A stretch of 64,000 bases of DNA from Gillisia marina (lineage in GTDB: Bacteria > Bacteroidota > Bacteroidia > Flavobacteriales > Flavobacteriaceae), in the NCBI RefSeq assembly GCF_000258765.1, contig NZ_AJLT01000019.1, positions 1 to 64,000 on the forward strand. Direction: 5' to 3'. The notes beneath the pieces were generated by a model. That model searched no databases, was not told the origin of the DNA, and saw only the letters and a program-made list of their open reading frames with translations. Shown in pieces: positions 9,923 to 19,538 of the stretch. The number at the start of each line of letters is the position of its first letter. Position 1 is the stretch's first letter. The position numbers and the translations under genes are program-made.

Positions 9923-10443
9923 TAAATAATTTTCTTATTATGAAGAATTGCTACAGATTTTAAAATATCGTTCATTGCATTTTTCATGGATCGCACAGAA
10001 ATAGTTGCTCCCGAGATCGCGGCAATATCATCTAAAGAATCCTTGTTGGATTTCCCTGTGAACTGGCTTAACCATCTTCGGCTACCTATTTCGCCACCAT
10101 ACTCTTCACGATAAATTAATACTTTGGTTCTGGCAATTTTTAGATCTTTATCGAATATAACCAAATAATCAAACTGTGCTGTTTTACTTGGAGCTTTATC
10201 TAAATAAACATATCCTAAAACACTTCCTTCAGTTTTAATTTGAAAGAAATTTTCTTTAGTGATTTCTGAAGGTAATCTTGAATTAATCTCTGAAGAAACC
10301 TTTACATTTACAATAGTATAGGTGGAGATTTCAAACACATCTTTCACTTCCTTATCTACCTTTTTCTCTAGATTCTTTGGAATCCCAAAAGACATCAAAA
10401 AAAGTACTGAAAAAATGATTGGAATTAATTTTCTAAATTTCAT
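9922..10443 (-). CDS. periplasmic FMN-binding domain protein
   Basis: A 173-residue protein with an N-terminal signal sequence and a C-terminal FMN-binding domain like those of RnfG and NqrC. The motif SGATISVRSM (residues 144-153) is the flavinylation site: in this family FMN is attached by a phosphoester bond to the threonine of S-G-A-T, here Thr147, by ApbE. The protein would carry electrons outside the cytoplasmic membrane. It is coupled to the downstream four-helix membrane protein by a TAATG overlap. ApbE is not in the window. Confidence 0.85.
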   Translation of the reverse strand: MKFRKLIPIIFSVLFLMSFGIPKNLEKKVDKEVKDVFEISTYTIVNVKVSSEINSRLPSEITKENFFQIKTEGSVLGYVYLDKAPSKTAQFDYLVIFDKDLKIARTKVLIYREEYGGEIGSRRWLSQFTGKSNKDSLDDIAAISGATISVRSMKNAMNDILKSVAILHNKKII

Positions 10444-10488
10444 ACTGCAAAAATATCAATTTGTTTACTCTTAGTCAATTAAAATGCC

Positions 10489-10522
10489 AAAAGTCGGGAT
10501 AATAAAGATTATCCCAACTTTT
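10489..10522 (-). terminator. predicted terminator downstream of the porin
   Basis: An inverted repeat (AAAAGTtGGGATAA / TTATCCCgACTTTT on the minus strand) with one central mismatch and a 6-nt loop. It lies between the porin stop and the FMN-binding gene start. It suggests that the two are separate transcripts. Confidence 0.6.
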
Positions 10523-10543
10523 AACATCTTAGCTATATTTTAA

Positions 10544-11713
10544 TTAAAACCATACTCCAACTCCTAAATTGATTTGGTTTTGAGGATCACTTCCACTTAC
10601 AGCGTTATTTTTAATTTGGTAATCACCTTTAAAAACAACTCCATTAGCAATATGGTAACTTAATCCCATCGTGATTTCGTCTCTATTGTAAGCATCGTTT
10701 CTCACCAAAGAACCTTCTGTATCTGCATGGGTATCGTACTGCTCGTATCTAGCAAATGTAAATAGTCTTTGGTCGTTATCTGCCGGTAAAAGATTATAGG
10801 CTGCTTCTGCATACCATCCAGATAATTCGCTTCCAAGGTTACTTCCAGTTAATTCATTATAAGCATCCGTATCTGTCAATGATGCATGTATATATTGCCC
10901 ACGTGCGGTAAATTTGTTTTTGGCATATCTAGCATCAAAACCAATCATAGACATTCCAACATCAGCTCCTTGTAAGTGATCTATTTCATCGTCTGCTTGC
11001 GTTCTTCCAAAATATCCTGAAAGACCTAGACGTAGTCCCGGAACACCGTAATATTCTACTTTTGAGGCAAAGTTAGGCTTATTAATAGTAGACTGAATAG
11101 CTTTTTGGCGTCCACCACGCAATCCATTCGAGCCACCTATTTTTCCGTTAAGATCTGAATCTGTAGATTTAAAACCATTAAATAAATAAGCTTGATAAGA
11201 TAAAGAAGCACTATTTATTCTACCATTAAACCCAACCCCAATTTCTCTCCAAGTTGTAGGAACTATAGATCTATCCATACTCGGACGGTTTACGCCATTA
11301 AAAGTAGTAGGTTCGTGATATTCGTTAATTATACCCATTGGTACTAACATTAAACCTGCTCTAAGATTTAAATTATTAGCAATGTTATAGTTTACAAAAG
11401 CTTGTTCTACAAATACTTCTTCTACATGCTCAAATTCTATTTCAGTTACAAATTGAACTTTATCGCTAAATCTATATCCTAAAAGAACTACCAATCTTTG
11501 AACATCTAGTGTTCCATTATCTCCTTCTGGCTGATTGTATATTACTTCTCCATATGCACCAATTGTTACTGCATTCCCGTTACTTGCAGCCAAAATTCGC
11601 TGTGCGGCATTTTGTTGCTGCTGCGGATTTGTAGAAATTGTGTCTTGTGTTGTTTGTGAAAATGACAGAGCTGAGGTTGCTCCTAAAATTAATGAAAGTA
11701 TTACCTTTTTCAT
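10544..11713 (-). CDS. outer-membrane porin (phosphate-selective porin O/P-like)
   Basis: A 389-residue outer-membrane beta-barrel. A signal peptide (MKKVILSLILGATSALSFSQ) is followed by a short Gln/Asn-rich linker and then alternating amphipathic strands, ending in an aromatic residue (GVGVWF), the usual recognition signal for barrel insertion. The LVPMGIINEYHEPTTFNGV segment and overall plan fit the OprO/OprP-like porin family seen widely in Bacteroidota. The substrate is not deducible. A terminator separates it from the downstream flavoprotein gene. Confidence 0.82.
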   Translation of the reverse strand: MKKVILSLILGATSALSFSQTTQDTISTNPQQQQNAAQRILAASNGNAVTIGAYGEVIYNQPEGDNGTLDVQRLVVLLGYRFSDKVQFVTEIEFEHVEEVFVEQAFVNYNIANNLNLRAGLMLVPMGIINEYHEPTTFNGVNRPSMDRSIVPTTWREIGVGFNGRINSASLSYQAYLFNGFKSTDSDLNGKIGGSNGLRGGRQKAIQSTINKPNFASKVEYYGVPGLRLGLSGYFGRTQADDEIDHLQGADVGMSMIGFDARYAKNKFTARGQYIHASLTDTDAYNELTGSNLGSELSGWYAEAAYNLLPADNDQRLFTFARYEQYDTHADTEGSLVRNDAYNRDEITMGLSYHIANGVVFKGDYQIKNNAVSGSDPQNQINLGVGVWF

Positions 11714-11853
11714 TTGTTGTTTATTTAGACTGAATTAAAATAGTGAATTGTTTTCGGGTGCAAATATAGAAACGAATTCTACTTACACAAAACTTATTTA
11801 GATTAAATTTAAATAATATTTACCGATAGAAACCGAAGAAAGTATCGATAATA

Positions 11854-12717
11854 CTAATGGTAGGCCGTGAAGATTTTAGAAGCCTCATTATAAGATGATT
11901 CAAAACTGGTCATCTTAATATTGGAATCTGCCTTCTTAGAATTGAAGTAAGAAAGCATTTTTTCGGTAGGCATATTCCCTGTTAAATCGTCTTTGGCCAT
12001 TGGGCAACCACCAAAACCTTGGATGGCTCCATCAAACCTTCTGCAGCCGGCAGTGTAAGCTGCATCAATCTTTTCGTGCCACTTGCTAGGCGTAGTATGT
12101 AAGTGCGCACCAAATTCAATATGAGGATATTTTGGAATGAGATTGGAAAACAAATAAGAAATGATCTCCGGAGTACTACTTCCAATAGTATCAGAAAGAG
12201 ATAAAATACTCACTCCCATCTTAGATAGTTTTTCAGTCCACTCCCCTACTATCTCTACATTCCATGGGTCTCCATAAGGATTCCCGAAACCCATAGACAA
12301 ATAAGCAACCACTTCCTTATCTGTAGCATTTGCAATTTCTAGAATCTGCTTTAGAGTCTCTGCAGATTCATCGATAGTCTTATGTGTATTCCGCATCTGA
12401 AAGTTTTCAGAAATAGAAAAAGGATATCCAAGATATTTGATCTCGGGATGTTGTGATGCATCTTGCGCCCCACGTACATTAGCAATAATTGCAAGTAATT
12501 TACTTTGTGTTGCAGAGAGATCTAGTTTAGATAAAACCTCAGCAGTATCTACCATCTGCGGAATGGCTTTGGGAGATACGAAACTTCCAAAATCGATGGT
12601 ATCAAAACCACATCTAAGAAGCGACTGGATGTATTGAACTTTCTCTTTTGTTGGGATAAAAGATTTAATGCCTTGCATTGCATCCCTGGGACATTCGATA
12701 AGTTTAATTTTATCCAT
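11854..12717 (-). CDS. hydroxymethylglutaryl-CoA lyase
   Basis: Cleaves HMG-CoA to acetoacetate and acetyl-CoA in leucine breakdown. The 287-residue protein is a TIM barrel of the DRE-TIM class. The N-terminal LIECPRDAMQ segment carries the metal/substrate-binding residues, and the signature GFGGCPMAKDD contains the catalytic Cys238. The ATG at 12717 is chosen; an in-frame TTG six bases upstream lies within a -7 promoter element. Homocitrate synthase-like relatives lack the GGCPxA loop, which favours the lyase. Confidence 0.92.
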   Translation of the reverse strand: MDKIKLIECPRDAMQGIKSFIPTKEKVQYIQSLLRCGFDTIDFGSFVSPKAIPQMVDTAEVLSKLDLSATQSKLLAIIANVRGAQDASQHPEIKYLGYPFSISENFQMRNTHKTIDESAETLKQILEIANATDKEVVAYLSMGFGNPYGDPWNVEIVGEWTEKLSKMGVSILSLSDTIGSSTPEIISYLFSNLIPKYPHIEFGAHLHTTPSKWHEKIDAAYTAGCRRFDGAIQGFGGCPMAKDDLTGNMPTEKMLSYFNSKKADSNIKMTSFESSYNEASKIFTAYH

Positions 12718-12720
12718 GCC

Positions 12721-12728
12721 CAAAGATA
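12721..12728 (-). promoter_or_regulatory. predicted -7 element of the HMG-CoA lyase gene
   Basis: TATCTTTG on the minus strand matches TAnnTTTG and ends only 3 nt before the ATG at 12717. Initiation 5-7 nt downstream would fall on the start codon, implying a leaderless or nearly leaderless mRNA. Confidence 0.5.
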
Positions 12729-12830
12729 CTATTTTAGCATATATATAAAAATAAAGAGAGACAATGTGAAGATTGAAATTTTCAGATGAATTAAGGCCTG
12801 AAAATTAAGAAATTGGAATCATTTTAAAAT

Positions 12831-13439
12831 TTAAAGCACGATCATTATTCCTATTCCAATAAAAACAACAATCTGTATCCATTTTAAAATAGAACCCGAT
12901 TTCTCATGTTGCAGTAAATATCCGGAGATCTTTCCTGCCAAAAGAGCAACCGTTCCAAAAATCAATAATGCCTGTAAAAGAAACAAAAAACCGAGTATAT
13001 AAAATTGAAGAACTGTATTCCCATTTGGCTCCCACAAAAATCCAGGAAAGAAAGCTAAAAAGAATATAGTCACTTTAGGATTCAAAACATTCATGATAAA
13101 TCCTTGCCGAAATAAATTTCTGGATCTTTTTGCCGGGACATCATTAATCGCGATAGAACTATCGCTTTTAAATACCTTATATGCTAAGTAAAACAAATAA
13201 ACAGCACCAAATATCTTAATTAAGGTGAACAAAATTGGAGATGCTTTAATTATTGCTGAAACTCCAAAGGCAACCAAACTGGTGTGAATTAAAATCCCTG
13301 AAACTAAACCAAGGGTCGTTACTATCCCTGCTTTTTTTCCATTTGAAATACTTTGGACCAAGACATAGATAATATCTGGCCCGGGAGATAGAGTTAATAA
13401 TATTGAAGCTGTTAAAAAAGGGATGATTTGTATAAGCAC
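12831..13439 (-). CDS. LysE-family amino-acid exporter
   Basis: A 202-residue inner-membrane protein with five or six helices and the LysE/RhtB hallmark TLSPGPDIIYVL near residues 16-27, which identifies amino-acid efflux carriers of this family; the substrate is unknown. The start codon is GTG, with no better ATG nearby. It starts 14 bp after the pyrD stop on the same strand, so it is probably the second gene of a pyrD transcript. Confidence 0.87.
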   Translation of the reverse strand: MLIQIIPFLTASILLTLSPGPDIIYVLVQSISNGKKAGIVTTLGLVSGILIHTSLVAFGVSAIIKASPILFTLIKIFGAVYLFYLAYKVFKSDSSIAINDVPAKRSRNLFRQGFIMNVLNPKVTIFFLAFFPGFLWEPNGNTVLQFYILGFLFLLQALLIFGTVALLAGKISGYLLQHEKSGSILKWIQIVVFIGIGIMIVL

Positions 13440-13453
13440 TAATGGAAGTGTTA

Positions 13454-14483
13454 TTAAATTTTATTAGATGCCGATAAAATAGCTTTATTGATCTCTTTAA
13501 TCAATCCGGGACCTTCATAAATAAAGCCAGTATACAACTGAATTAAACTAGCTCCTGCTTCCAATTTCTCCAATGCATCTTCCGCAGAATGAATTCCGCC
13601 TACTCCAATAATTGGAAATGCTTTTTTGCTTTTTTCTGAAAGAAATCGAATTACCTCTGTGGATCTATTTTTTTAATGGTTTTCCGCTCAAGCCCCCCGT
13701 TTCTGATTTATTCTCAGACTGAATATTTTCTCTTGATATGGTTGTATTGGTTGCGATAACCCCTGCAATTCCAGTTTCAGCGACTATTTCTATAATATCT
13801 AATAATTGATCATCGGTAAGATCTGGAGCTATTTTTAAAAGAATAGGTTTTGGTGCCAGCTTCGAATTATTTAATTGTTGAAGCGTATTAAGCAATGCCG
13901 TCAAGGGTTCTTTATCCTGAAGGGCTCTTAGATTTGGTGTGTTTGGCGAGCTTACGTTCACCACAAAATAATCCACATAATCAAATAATGCTTCAAAACA
14001 GATTTTATAATCTAAAACTGCATCCTCATTTGGTGTTATTTTATTCTTGCCAATATTCCCACCAATTAAAACATTCTTATTGGAATTCAATCGTTTTACA
14101 GCCGCCTCTACTCCTTCATTATTAAATCCCATTCTATTTATAATGGCAGCATCTTCCTTAAGTCTGAACAATCGTTTTTTATCGTTCCCGGGTTGGCCTT
14201 TGGGAGTAACAGTTCCTATCTCCACAAATCCGAAGCCTAACTGATCTAATTCCTTATATAAAACAGCATTTTTATCGAAGCCCGCAGCCAGCCCAACCGG
14301 ATTTTTAAAGGTTAAGCCAAACACCTTTCTCTCCAATTTTGGATCATTCAACTGAAAATAATTTTTAAGGAAAGATGAAGCTCCTGGTATCTTAAAAAGA
14401 AATTTTAAGGCATCAAAAGTGAAATAATGTACTTTTTCAGGATCAAATTTAAATAAGAGCGGCCTAATTATAGATTTATACAT
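13454..14483 (-). pseudogene. pyrD: dihydroorotate dehydrogenase (quinone), frameshifted
   Basis: Membrane-associated class 2 dihydroorotate dehydrogenase, oxidising dihydroorotate to orotate with quinone in pyrimidine synthesis. The ATG at 14483 ([11 protein letters not shown]) gives the usual amphipathic N-terminus. The FMN barrel has [19 protein letters not shown] and NVSSPNT. The frame stops at 13665 just after [10 protein letters not shown], where the coding strand reads seven A (13668-13674). With six A it continues through [15 protein letters not shown] and [17 protein letters not shown] to a normal end at 13454. A single-base error in an essential gene is the likeliest reading. Confidence 0.92.
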
Positions 14484-14499
14484 TGATGGGATGTTTGTG

Positions 14500-14531
14500 C
14501 AAAAATAGCCTATTTTATAAAATGGAAGCAA
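14500..14531 (-). promoter_or_regulatory. predicted promoter of pyrD
   Basis: TATTTTTG at 14500-14507 (minus strand) with a TTG 21 nt upstream (14529-14531). This fits the Bacteroidota pattern and places the transcription start about 10 nt before the pyrD ATG at 14483. Confidence 0.5.
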
Positions 14532-14587
14532 TTATATGGCAGGACTTTAAAAGGTATTTCGGACATCTTTAGATAAATTAAAATCAT

Positions 14588-14615
14588 AAAAAAAACAGTC
14601 CGAAGACTGCTTTTT
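14588..14615 (-). terminator. rho-independent terminator of the TonB receptor gene
   Basis: On the minus strand, AAAAGCAGTC, a TTCG tetraloop, then GACTGTTTTTTT: a stable stem with one G-U pair followed by a T run, 20 nt after the receptor stop codon. Confidence 0.85.
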
Positions 14616-14634
14616 CAATTGTAATAAGAGTTTT

Positions 14635-17508
14635 TTATTTCAGCGTAAATGCTACTCTCGCAAAAAGGAATCTTCCTCCAATTCCAAATTGTTGTGCCCT
14701 TCTAGACCAATCGAACCTTCCACTACTCCTATTGCCAAATTCTTCTTTTGCTCTGTCCGGATATACATCTAATAAATTATTTGCACCTACCGTCAGCGTA
14801 AGAGATTCCGAAGCTTTATATCCAAGAGAAAGATCTGTCACGATCTTAGATCCAAATACTTGTTGGTTCTCTACAACTGTAGTTGCCTCTGTAACTTCTC
14901 CAAAAAATACATTCCTCAAGAACACGTTGAAGTTTCCAGCTGTAAGGCTGTTTGTAAGATTCACTTTCGTTCTTGGCACGGCCTCTTCTAAATACACTCT
15001 ACTATCCTCCGGGAAATATGTACCAACTAATCCAGCGCGCTCTAATTGAGGAGAGGCTTTAATACCACCAACTTGTTTGGTTTTAGATAAAGTAGCAGCA
15101 AGATCAGATTTCAATCTGAATCCGTTATTAAAAGTGGCGTTATGAGTCAGCACTAAATCCACACCTTTGGATTCTGTATCTATTGCATTTGCAAAGAAGG
15201 ATGCTGCAGTTGCATTGGCTTGAGATAATAAAATATCTAATTCCGTACCCGTTCCAGGACCTTGAAATTGGCCCGTGTATACTACTCTATCGTCAATCTG
15301 TACAAAATATCCATCAACCGTTAAAGATAGGTTGGCATCTGGAATTTGCGCAGTAAATCCAACACTTAAACTTTTAGAGGTCTCTTCTTTTAACTGAGGA
15401 ATCCCTAATAAATTTGCGGCACGACTATCATTAGAAAATGTTCCTACTTCTTGTGGATTACCGGCGTTATCGAAAATAGTAGAAGTAGAATTAAAATTTA
15501 ATTGATGTAAAGAGGGCGCTCTAAACCCGGTATTGGCAGCTCCTCTAATATTTATATTATCTGTCAGTTTATATCTTGAAGACAGTTTGAAATTAATTGT
15601 AGAACCAAAATCTGAATAATCTTCAAATCGAGTTGCAAAGGTTAGTAAGAATTGTTCTGTAAGATCTGCTTCAATATCAAAATATCCTGCGATACTGCTT
15701 CGCTCTCGAGATAATTCGTTTTTAGGACTAAATCCAGGAAACACCTGAGATCCTCCGGGTCTTCCACGACCAAAAAAGTCGGTTGAAGGTGATTGCGATG
15801 CTAAGGTTATTGGTGTACCATTTTCTGTGTACTGCTCGTAGGAAGCCCTTTCTCCTGCAACAATTTCATAATTTTCTAATCTATATTCGGCTCCAAAAGC
15901 AACGTTTAAACCAGAAAATAGGTCTTCATAAAAATTAGAAATATCCAAATTCGTTGTGTTTTGAGCAAAAGAAAACCCTCCGGCATCAAATGTAGTTGGA
16001 CTCGCTTGTTTAAGAGAAGCGTTGGAAGTATTAGAAATAAGATATAAAAACTCATTTCTCCCCCACGTATTGCTGAAATCTACATCCCAATCTCCAATTT
16101 TACCTTTTATTCCTGCAGCAATAGATTTATCGTTGATCTTGGAATTGATCTCCGGCAAAAATCCATTTATATATATAGGAGTATATGTTCTGTTTTGATT
16201 CGGTAATCTATAGAAACCTGCAGAATTTCCTCTTCTTGAACTAATCCCGGCAAAGGAATAAAGCTCGGTTCCATTCTCATCCAAAGGCAATGAGAAATTA
16301 GCAAAAAATCTTCCACCTCTAAGCGCAGATTGTCCAACTCTCATATTATAATCGCTCCTTACCTGCCCGCGAGCATTCAACTCATCTTCTGTAACATCAA
16401 AATTCAAAAGATCTTGCAAAGTCGCTCGATCTGGCGCGGCATTAATATCATCCTTTAATTGCTGACTAAAATAAGACACACCTTGAGCAAATTGTTGAAT
16501 TTGAGCGTCTGTTAGATTTGTAATATCCGCTCCAGAATTGGCTGCAACATTTTCTACGGAATTATAAGCATTAAATATATCGCCTTCCCATTCTTTCATT
16601 CGACTATAATCTTCTCTAAAATCGAAATCCCCGGAAAAATTAATGAAACCTCCACTTTCGCCAAGTGGTATTCCATAACTAGCAGCTACATTTACCGTTT
16701 CCCCATCTACTCCTCCGGTTTGTTCATTCGCATTTTCTGAAAAGTTTGCTCCGGTTGTTACAGAAAGATTCAATTCATTTATATTCTTATTTAATACAAT
16801 ATTTATTACCCCTGCAATAGCGTCAGATCCATATTGAGCAGCCGCACCATCTCTTAAAACTTCTATCCTCTGTATTGCAGCTGCAGGAATTGCATTTAAA
16901 TCGGTTCCTACACTACCTCTACCAAAGGTTCCATTCACGTTCACTAGGGAAGAATTATGTCTTCTTTTTCCATTGATAAGCACAAGAACTTGGTCTGGCC
17001 CGAGACCTCTTAGTGAGGCCGGATCTATATGATCTGTTCCGTCTGAAATTGTTTGAGTATTAGAAGTAAAGGAAGGCGCAACATAATTCAACATCTGATT
17101 TAAATTAACTTGTGGCACTGCTGTAGCAAGTTCCTTTATATTTAGCACATCTATTGGAACAGTCGATTCTACTACAGTTCTACTAGGGTTACGGGATCCC
17201 ACAAGCATTACCTCGCTTAAGGCTAATCCAGAGACCAAAGTTACATTCATAACCGCACTTTGAATTTCCATCCTTTTGGTATCAAAGCCTACAAAGGAAA
17301 AAACCAAGGTTTGCCCCATTTCTGCTTCAATATTAAATTTCCCATCAAAATCTGTGATTGTTCCTTTATTAGTACCTTCTATGGCGACAGATACACCACC
17401 TAATGGTTGCGATTGATCGTCTACAACCGTTCCTGATATTTCTTGAGTTTGAGCTTGAATTGCCCAACCAACAAAAAACAAACAAAACATTACGTAAAAA
17501 TTCTTCAT
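14635..17508 (-). CDS. TonB-dependent outer-membrane receptor
   Basis: A 957-residue TonB-dependent transporter. A signal peptide (about 1-19) is followed by a carboxypeptidase-regulatory-like domain (about 23-105, ISGTVVDDQSQPLGGVSV), a plug domain (about 120-235, with LRGLGPDQVLVLINGKRRH and AAAQYGSDAIAGVINIV) and a 22-stranded barrel. No SusD-type lipoprotein or glycoside hydrolase is adjacent, so this is not an obvious polysaccharide locus. The DUF-like barrel with ATRFEDYSDFG and FRAPSL motifs fits siderophore or vitamin-type receptors as well as others; the substrate is unknown. It ends in its own terminator. Confidence 0.93.
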   Translation of the reverse strand: MKNFYVMFCLFFVGWAIQAQTQEISGTVVDDQSQPLGGVSVAIEGTNKGTITDFDGKFNIEAEMGQTLVFSFVGFDTKRMEIQSAVMNVTLVSGLALSEVMLVGSRNPSRTVVESTVPIDVLNIKELATAVPQVNLNQMLNYVAPSFTSNTQTISDGTDHIDPASLRGLGPDQVLVLINGKRRHNSSLVNVNGTFGRGSVGTDLNAIPAAAIQRIEVLRDGAAAQYGSDAIAGVINIVLNKNINELNLSVTTGANFSENANEQTGGVDGETVNVAASYGIPLGESGGFINFSGDFDFREDYSRMKEWEGDIFNAYNSVENVAANSGADITNLTDAQIQQFAQGVSYFSQQLKDDINAAPDRATLQDLLNFDVTEDELNARGQVRSDYNMRVGQSALRGGRFFANFSLPLDENGTELYSFAGISSRRGNSAGFYRLPNQNRTYTPIYINGFLPEINSKINDKSIAAGIKGKIGDWDVDFSNTWGRNEFLYLISNTSNASLKQASPTTFDAGGFSFAQNTTNLDISNFYEDLFSGLNVAFGAEYRLENYEIVAGERASYEQYTENGTPITLASQSPSTDFFGRGRPGGSQVFPGFSPKNELSRERSSIAGYFDIEADLTEQFLLTFATRFEDYSDFGSTINFKLSSRYKLTDNINIRGAANTGFRAPSLHQLNFNSTSTIFDNAGNPQEVGTFSNDSRAANLLGIPQLKEETSKSLSVGFTAQIPDANLSLTVDGYFVQIDDRVVYTGQFQGPGTGTELDILLSQANATAASFFANAIDTESKGVDLVLTHNATFNNGFRLKSDLAATLSKTKQVGGIKASPQLERAGLVGTYFPEDSRVYLEEAVPRTKVNLTNSLTAGNFNVFLRNVFFGEVTEATTVVENQQVFGSKIVTDLSLGYKASESLTLTVGANNLLDVYPDRAKEEFGNRSSGRFDWSRRAQQFGIGGRFLFARVAFTLK

Positions 17509-17637
17509 AAGTTTATATTTTTGGTTTTACTAAAGATAGTCAAAATTTGGCGTCATACCCATAAAGCAATGATTATCAGAAGCTAACTTATCAATGGCTT
17601 ATTAACATAAATTATTATTAATACTTATATATTTTAA

Positions 17638-18879
17638 ATGATTTCAAAGAAAAACATTATAGATAGGTTTATTAGTTATGTAACTATAGACACCCAAAGT
17701 GATCCAGACAGTAATAAAACTCCCAGCACAGAAAAGCAGTGGGATTTGGCTAATAGACTTGCGGTAGAGCTTAAAAAAATAGGTATGGAGGAAGTGGAAA
17801 TTGATGAGAACGCCTATATTATGGCTACTTTACCGTCTAATGTTGCCCATAAGGTTCCTGTTGTAGGATTTATATCACATTTTGATACTTCTCCAGATTT
17901 CACAGGAACAAACGTGAAACCACAAATAATAGAAGATTACGATGGAAACGATATTATCTTAAATAAAGAGCAGGATATTATTTTATCTCCCGAATATTTT
18001 GAAGATCTATTGCAATATAAAGGACAAACCTTAATTACAACAGATGGAACTACCTTGCTAGGTGCAGATGATAAGGCCGGGATCACAGAAATAGTATCCG
18101 CCATGGAATATTTAATTAATAACCCTCAAATTCCCCATGGAAAAATTCGTGTAGGCTTTACTCCGGACGAAGAAATAGGTAGAGGAGCTCATAAATTTGA
18201 TGTGAAAAAGTTTGGAGCTGAATGGGCCTATACGATGGATGGCAGCCAAATTGGCGAGCTGGAATATGAAAATTTTAATGCTGCCGAGGCAGTTATAAAA
18301 ATTAAAGGAAAAATCGTTCATCCCGGATATGCAAAGGATAAAATGATAAACAGTATGTATATCGCCCAGGATTTTATTAATTCTCTTCCCAGACTAGAAA
18401 CTCCTGAGCATACCGAGGATAGACAAGGTTTTTTTCATTTAACCGATATTGATGGTGATGTAGAAGAAACGACTCTAAAATATATCATTAGAGATCACGA
18501 TAAAGATCATTTTGAAGCTAGAAAGGAAATGATAAGCAATCTTGCTCTAGAAATTAATTCGCAACATGAGCGAGAAGCAATAAGTATCGAGATTAAAGAT
18601 CAATATTTTAACATGCGAGAAAAAGTGGAACCAATAATGCACATTGTAGATCTTGCCGAAGAAGCTATGAAACAATTAAATATTACTCCGCTAATAAAAC
18701 CAATTAGAGGAGGAACAGATGGCTCCCAATTAAGTTTCATGGGATTACCCTGTCCAAATATTTTTGCAGGAGGGCACAATTTCCATGGGAGATATGAGTA
18801 TGTTCCAGTAGAAAGTATGCAAAGAGCAACAGAAGTTATTATAAAGATTGCAGAATTGACTTCAGAAAAACATAAATAA
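17638..18879 (+). CDS. pepT: peptidase T (aminotripeptidase)
   Basis: Cytoplasmic zinc aminopeptidase of family M20B that releases the N-terminal residue of tripeptides. At 413 residues the length is standard. Metal-site motifs are visible: [11 protein letters not shown] with the first His-x-Asp (about 81-83), [11 protein letters not shown] with the bridging Asp (about 143), [10 protein letters not shown] with the catalytic Glu pair (about 178-179), and the C-terminal [14 protein letters not shown]. It is divergent from the TonB receptor, and a YdeI-like gene follows 6 bp downstream. Confidence 0.96.
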   Translation: MISKKNIIDRFISYVTIDTQSDPDSNKTPSTEKQWDLANRLAVELKKIGMEEVEIDENAYIMATLPSNVAHKVPVVGFISHFDTSPDFTGTNVKPQIIEDYDGNDIILNKEQDIILSPEYFEDLLQYKGQTLITTDGTTLLGADDKAGITEIVSAMEYLINNPQIPHGKIRVGFTPDEEIGRGAHKFDVKKFGAEWAYTMDGSQIGELEYENFNAAEAVIKIKGKIVHPGYAKDKMINSMYIAQDFINSLPRLETPEHTEDRQGFFHLTDIDGDVEETTLKYIIRDHDKDHFEARKEMISNLALEINSQHEREAISIEIKDQYFNMREKVEPIMHIVDLAEEAMKQLNITPLIKPIRGGTDGSQLSFMGLPCPNIFAGGHNFHGRYEYVPVESMQRATEVIIKIAELTSEKHK

Positions 18880-18885
18880 CAAATT

Positions 18886-19483
18886 ATGGCTAAATCTGAA
18901 AATGTAGATCAATATATAGATGCACATCCTAAATGGAAGAATCAATTACTTCAACTAAGGCAGTTATTACTTTCTACGAACCTATCTGAGACTATTAAAT
19001 GGGGTGCTCCTGTATACACAAAAGACGGCAAGAATTTAGTTGGGATTAGCGCATTTAAAAATCATTTTGGATTATGGTTTTTTCAGGGAGCATTACTTCA
19101 AAAAAATACAGAATTACTTGTAAACGCACAGGAAGGAAAAACTCAGGCGATGCGACAAATTAAATTGGATGAAACTTCCAAGATAGATTTGAAGCTTTTA
19201 AAAAAAATATGTTGAAGAAACTATTGAGCTGCATAAACAAGGAAAGACCGTAAAGTTAGTTGCACCCAAAAAGGTTGAAATCCCAGATGAATTAAGAAAA
19301 GTTTTAAAATCTGATGCTGAACTGAATAAGGCCTTTGGTTCACTTACACCCGGAAAACAAAGAGAATATTCTCTATATATTATTGAAGCGAAAAGAGAAG
19401 CTACAAAAGCAACTAGAATCAAAAAAATAACCCCGATGATATTAGCGGGGATTGGCTTAAATGATAAATATAAAAACTGTTAA
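18886..19483 (+). pseudogene. YdeI/OmdA-like protein with DUF1801 domain, frameshifted
   Basis: The N-terminal part (to about residue 95) is a DUF1801-type domain (KWGAPVYT... GLWFFQGALL). The C-terminal part (PKKVEIPDEL, FGSLTPGKQREYSLYIIEAKR) is the OmdA-like helical domain of YdeI-family proteins. The frame breaks at a run of eight A (19200-19207), stopping after LKLLKKIC. With seven A it reads LLKKYVEETIELHKQGK and continues to the stop at 19483, giving about 198 residues. It is six bases after pepT and probably cotranscribed. Function is not established. Confidence 0.85.
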
Positions 19484-19487
19484 AACG

Positions 19488-19519
19488 AAAAAGGAGCAAA
19501 CTATATTTGCTCCTTTTTT
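19488..19519. terminator. bidirectional rho-independent terminator
   Basis: Stem AAAAAGGAGCAAA / TTTGCTCCTTTTT with loop CTATA and flanking A/T runs, between the convergent YdeI-like gene and the outer-membrane barrel gene. Confidence 0.9.
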
Positions 19520-19538
19520 ATTATTTATTTTTTTCTTT

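Noticed and set aside
13454-14483. Genuine loss of pyrD and other frameshifted genes
   Set aside because: Breaks are single bases, mostly in homopolymers; residues on both sides are fully conserved and several genes are essential. Sequence error is simpler.
14635-17508. Polysaccharide utilisation locus around the TonB receptor
   Set aside because: No SusD-like lipoprotein, glycoside hydrolase or hybrid sensor is adjacent, and the gene ends in its own terminator.
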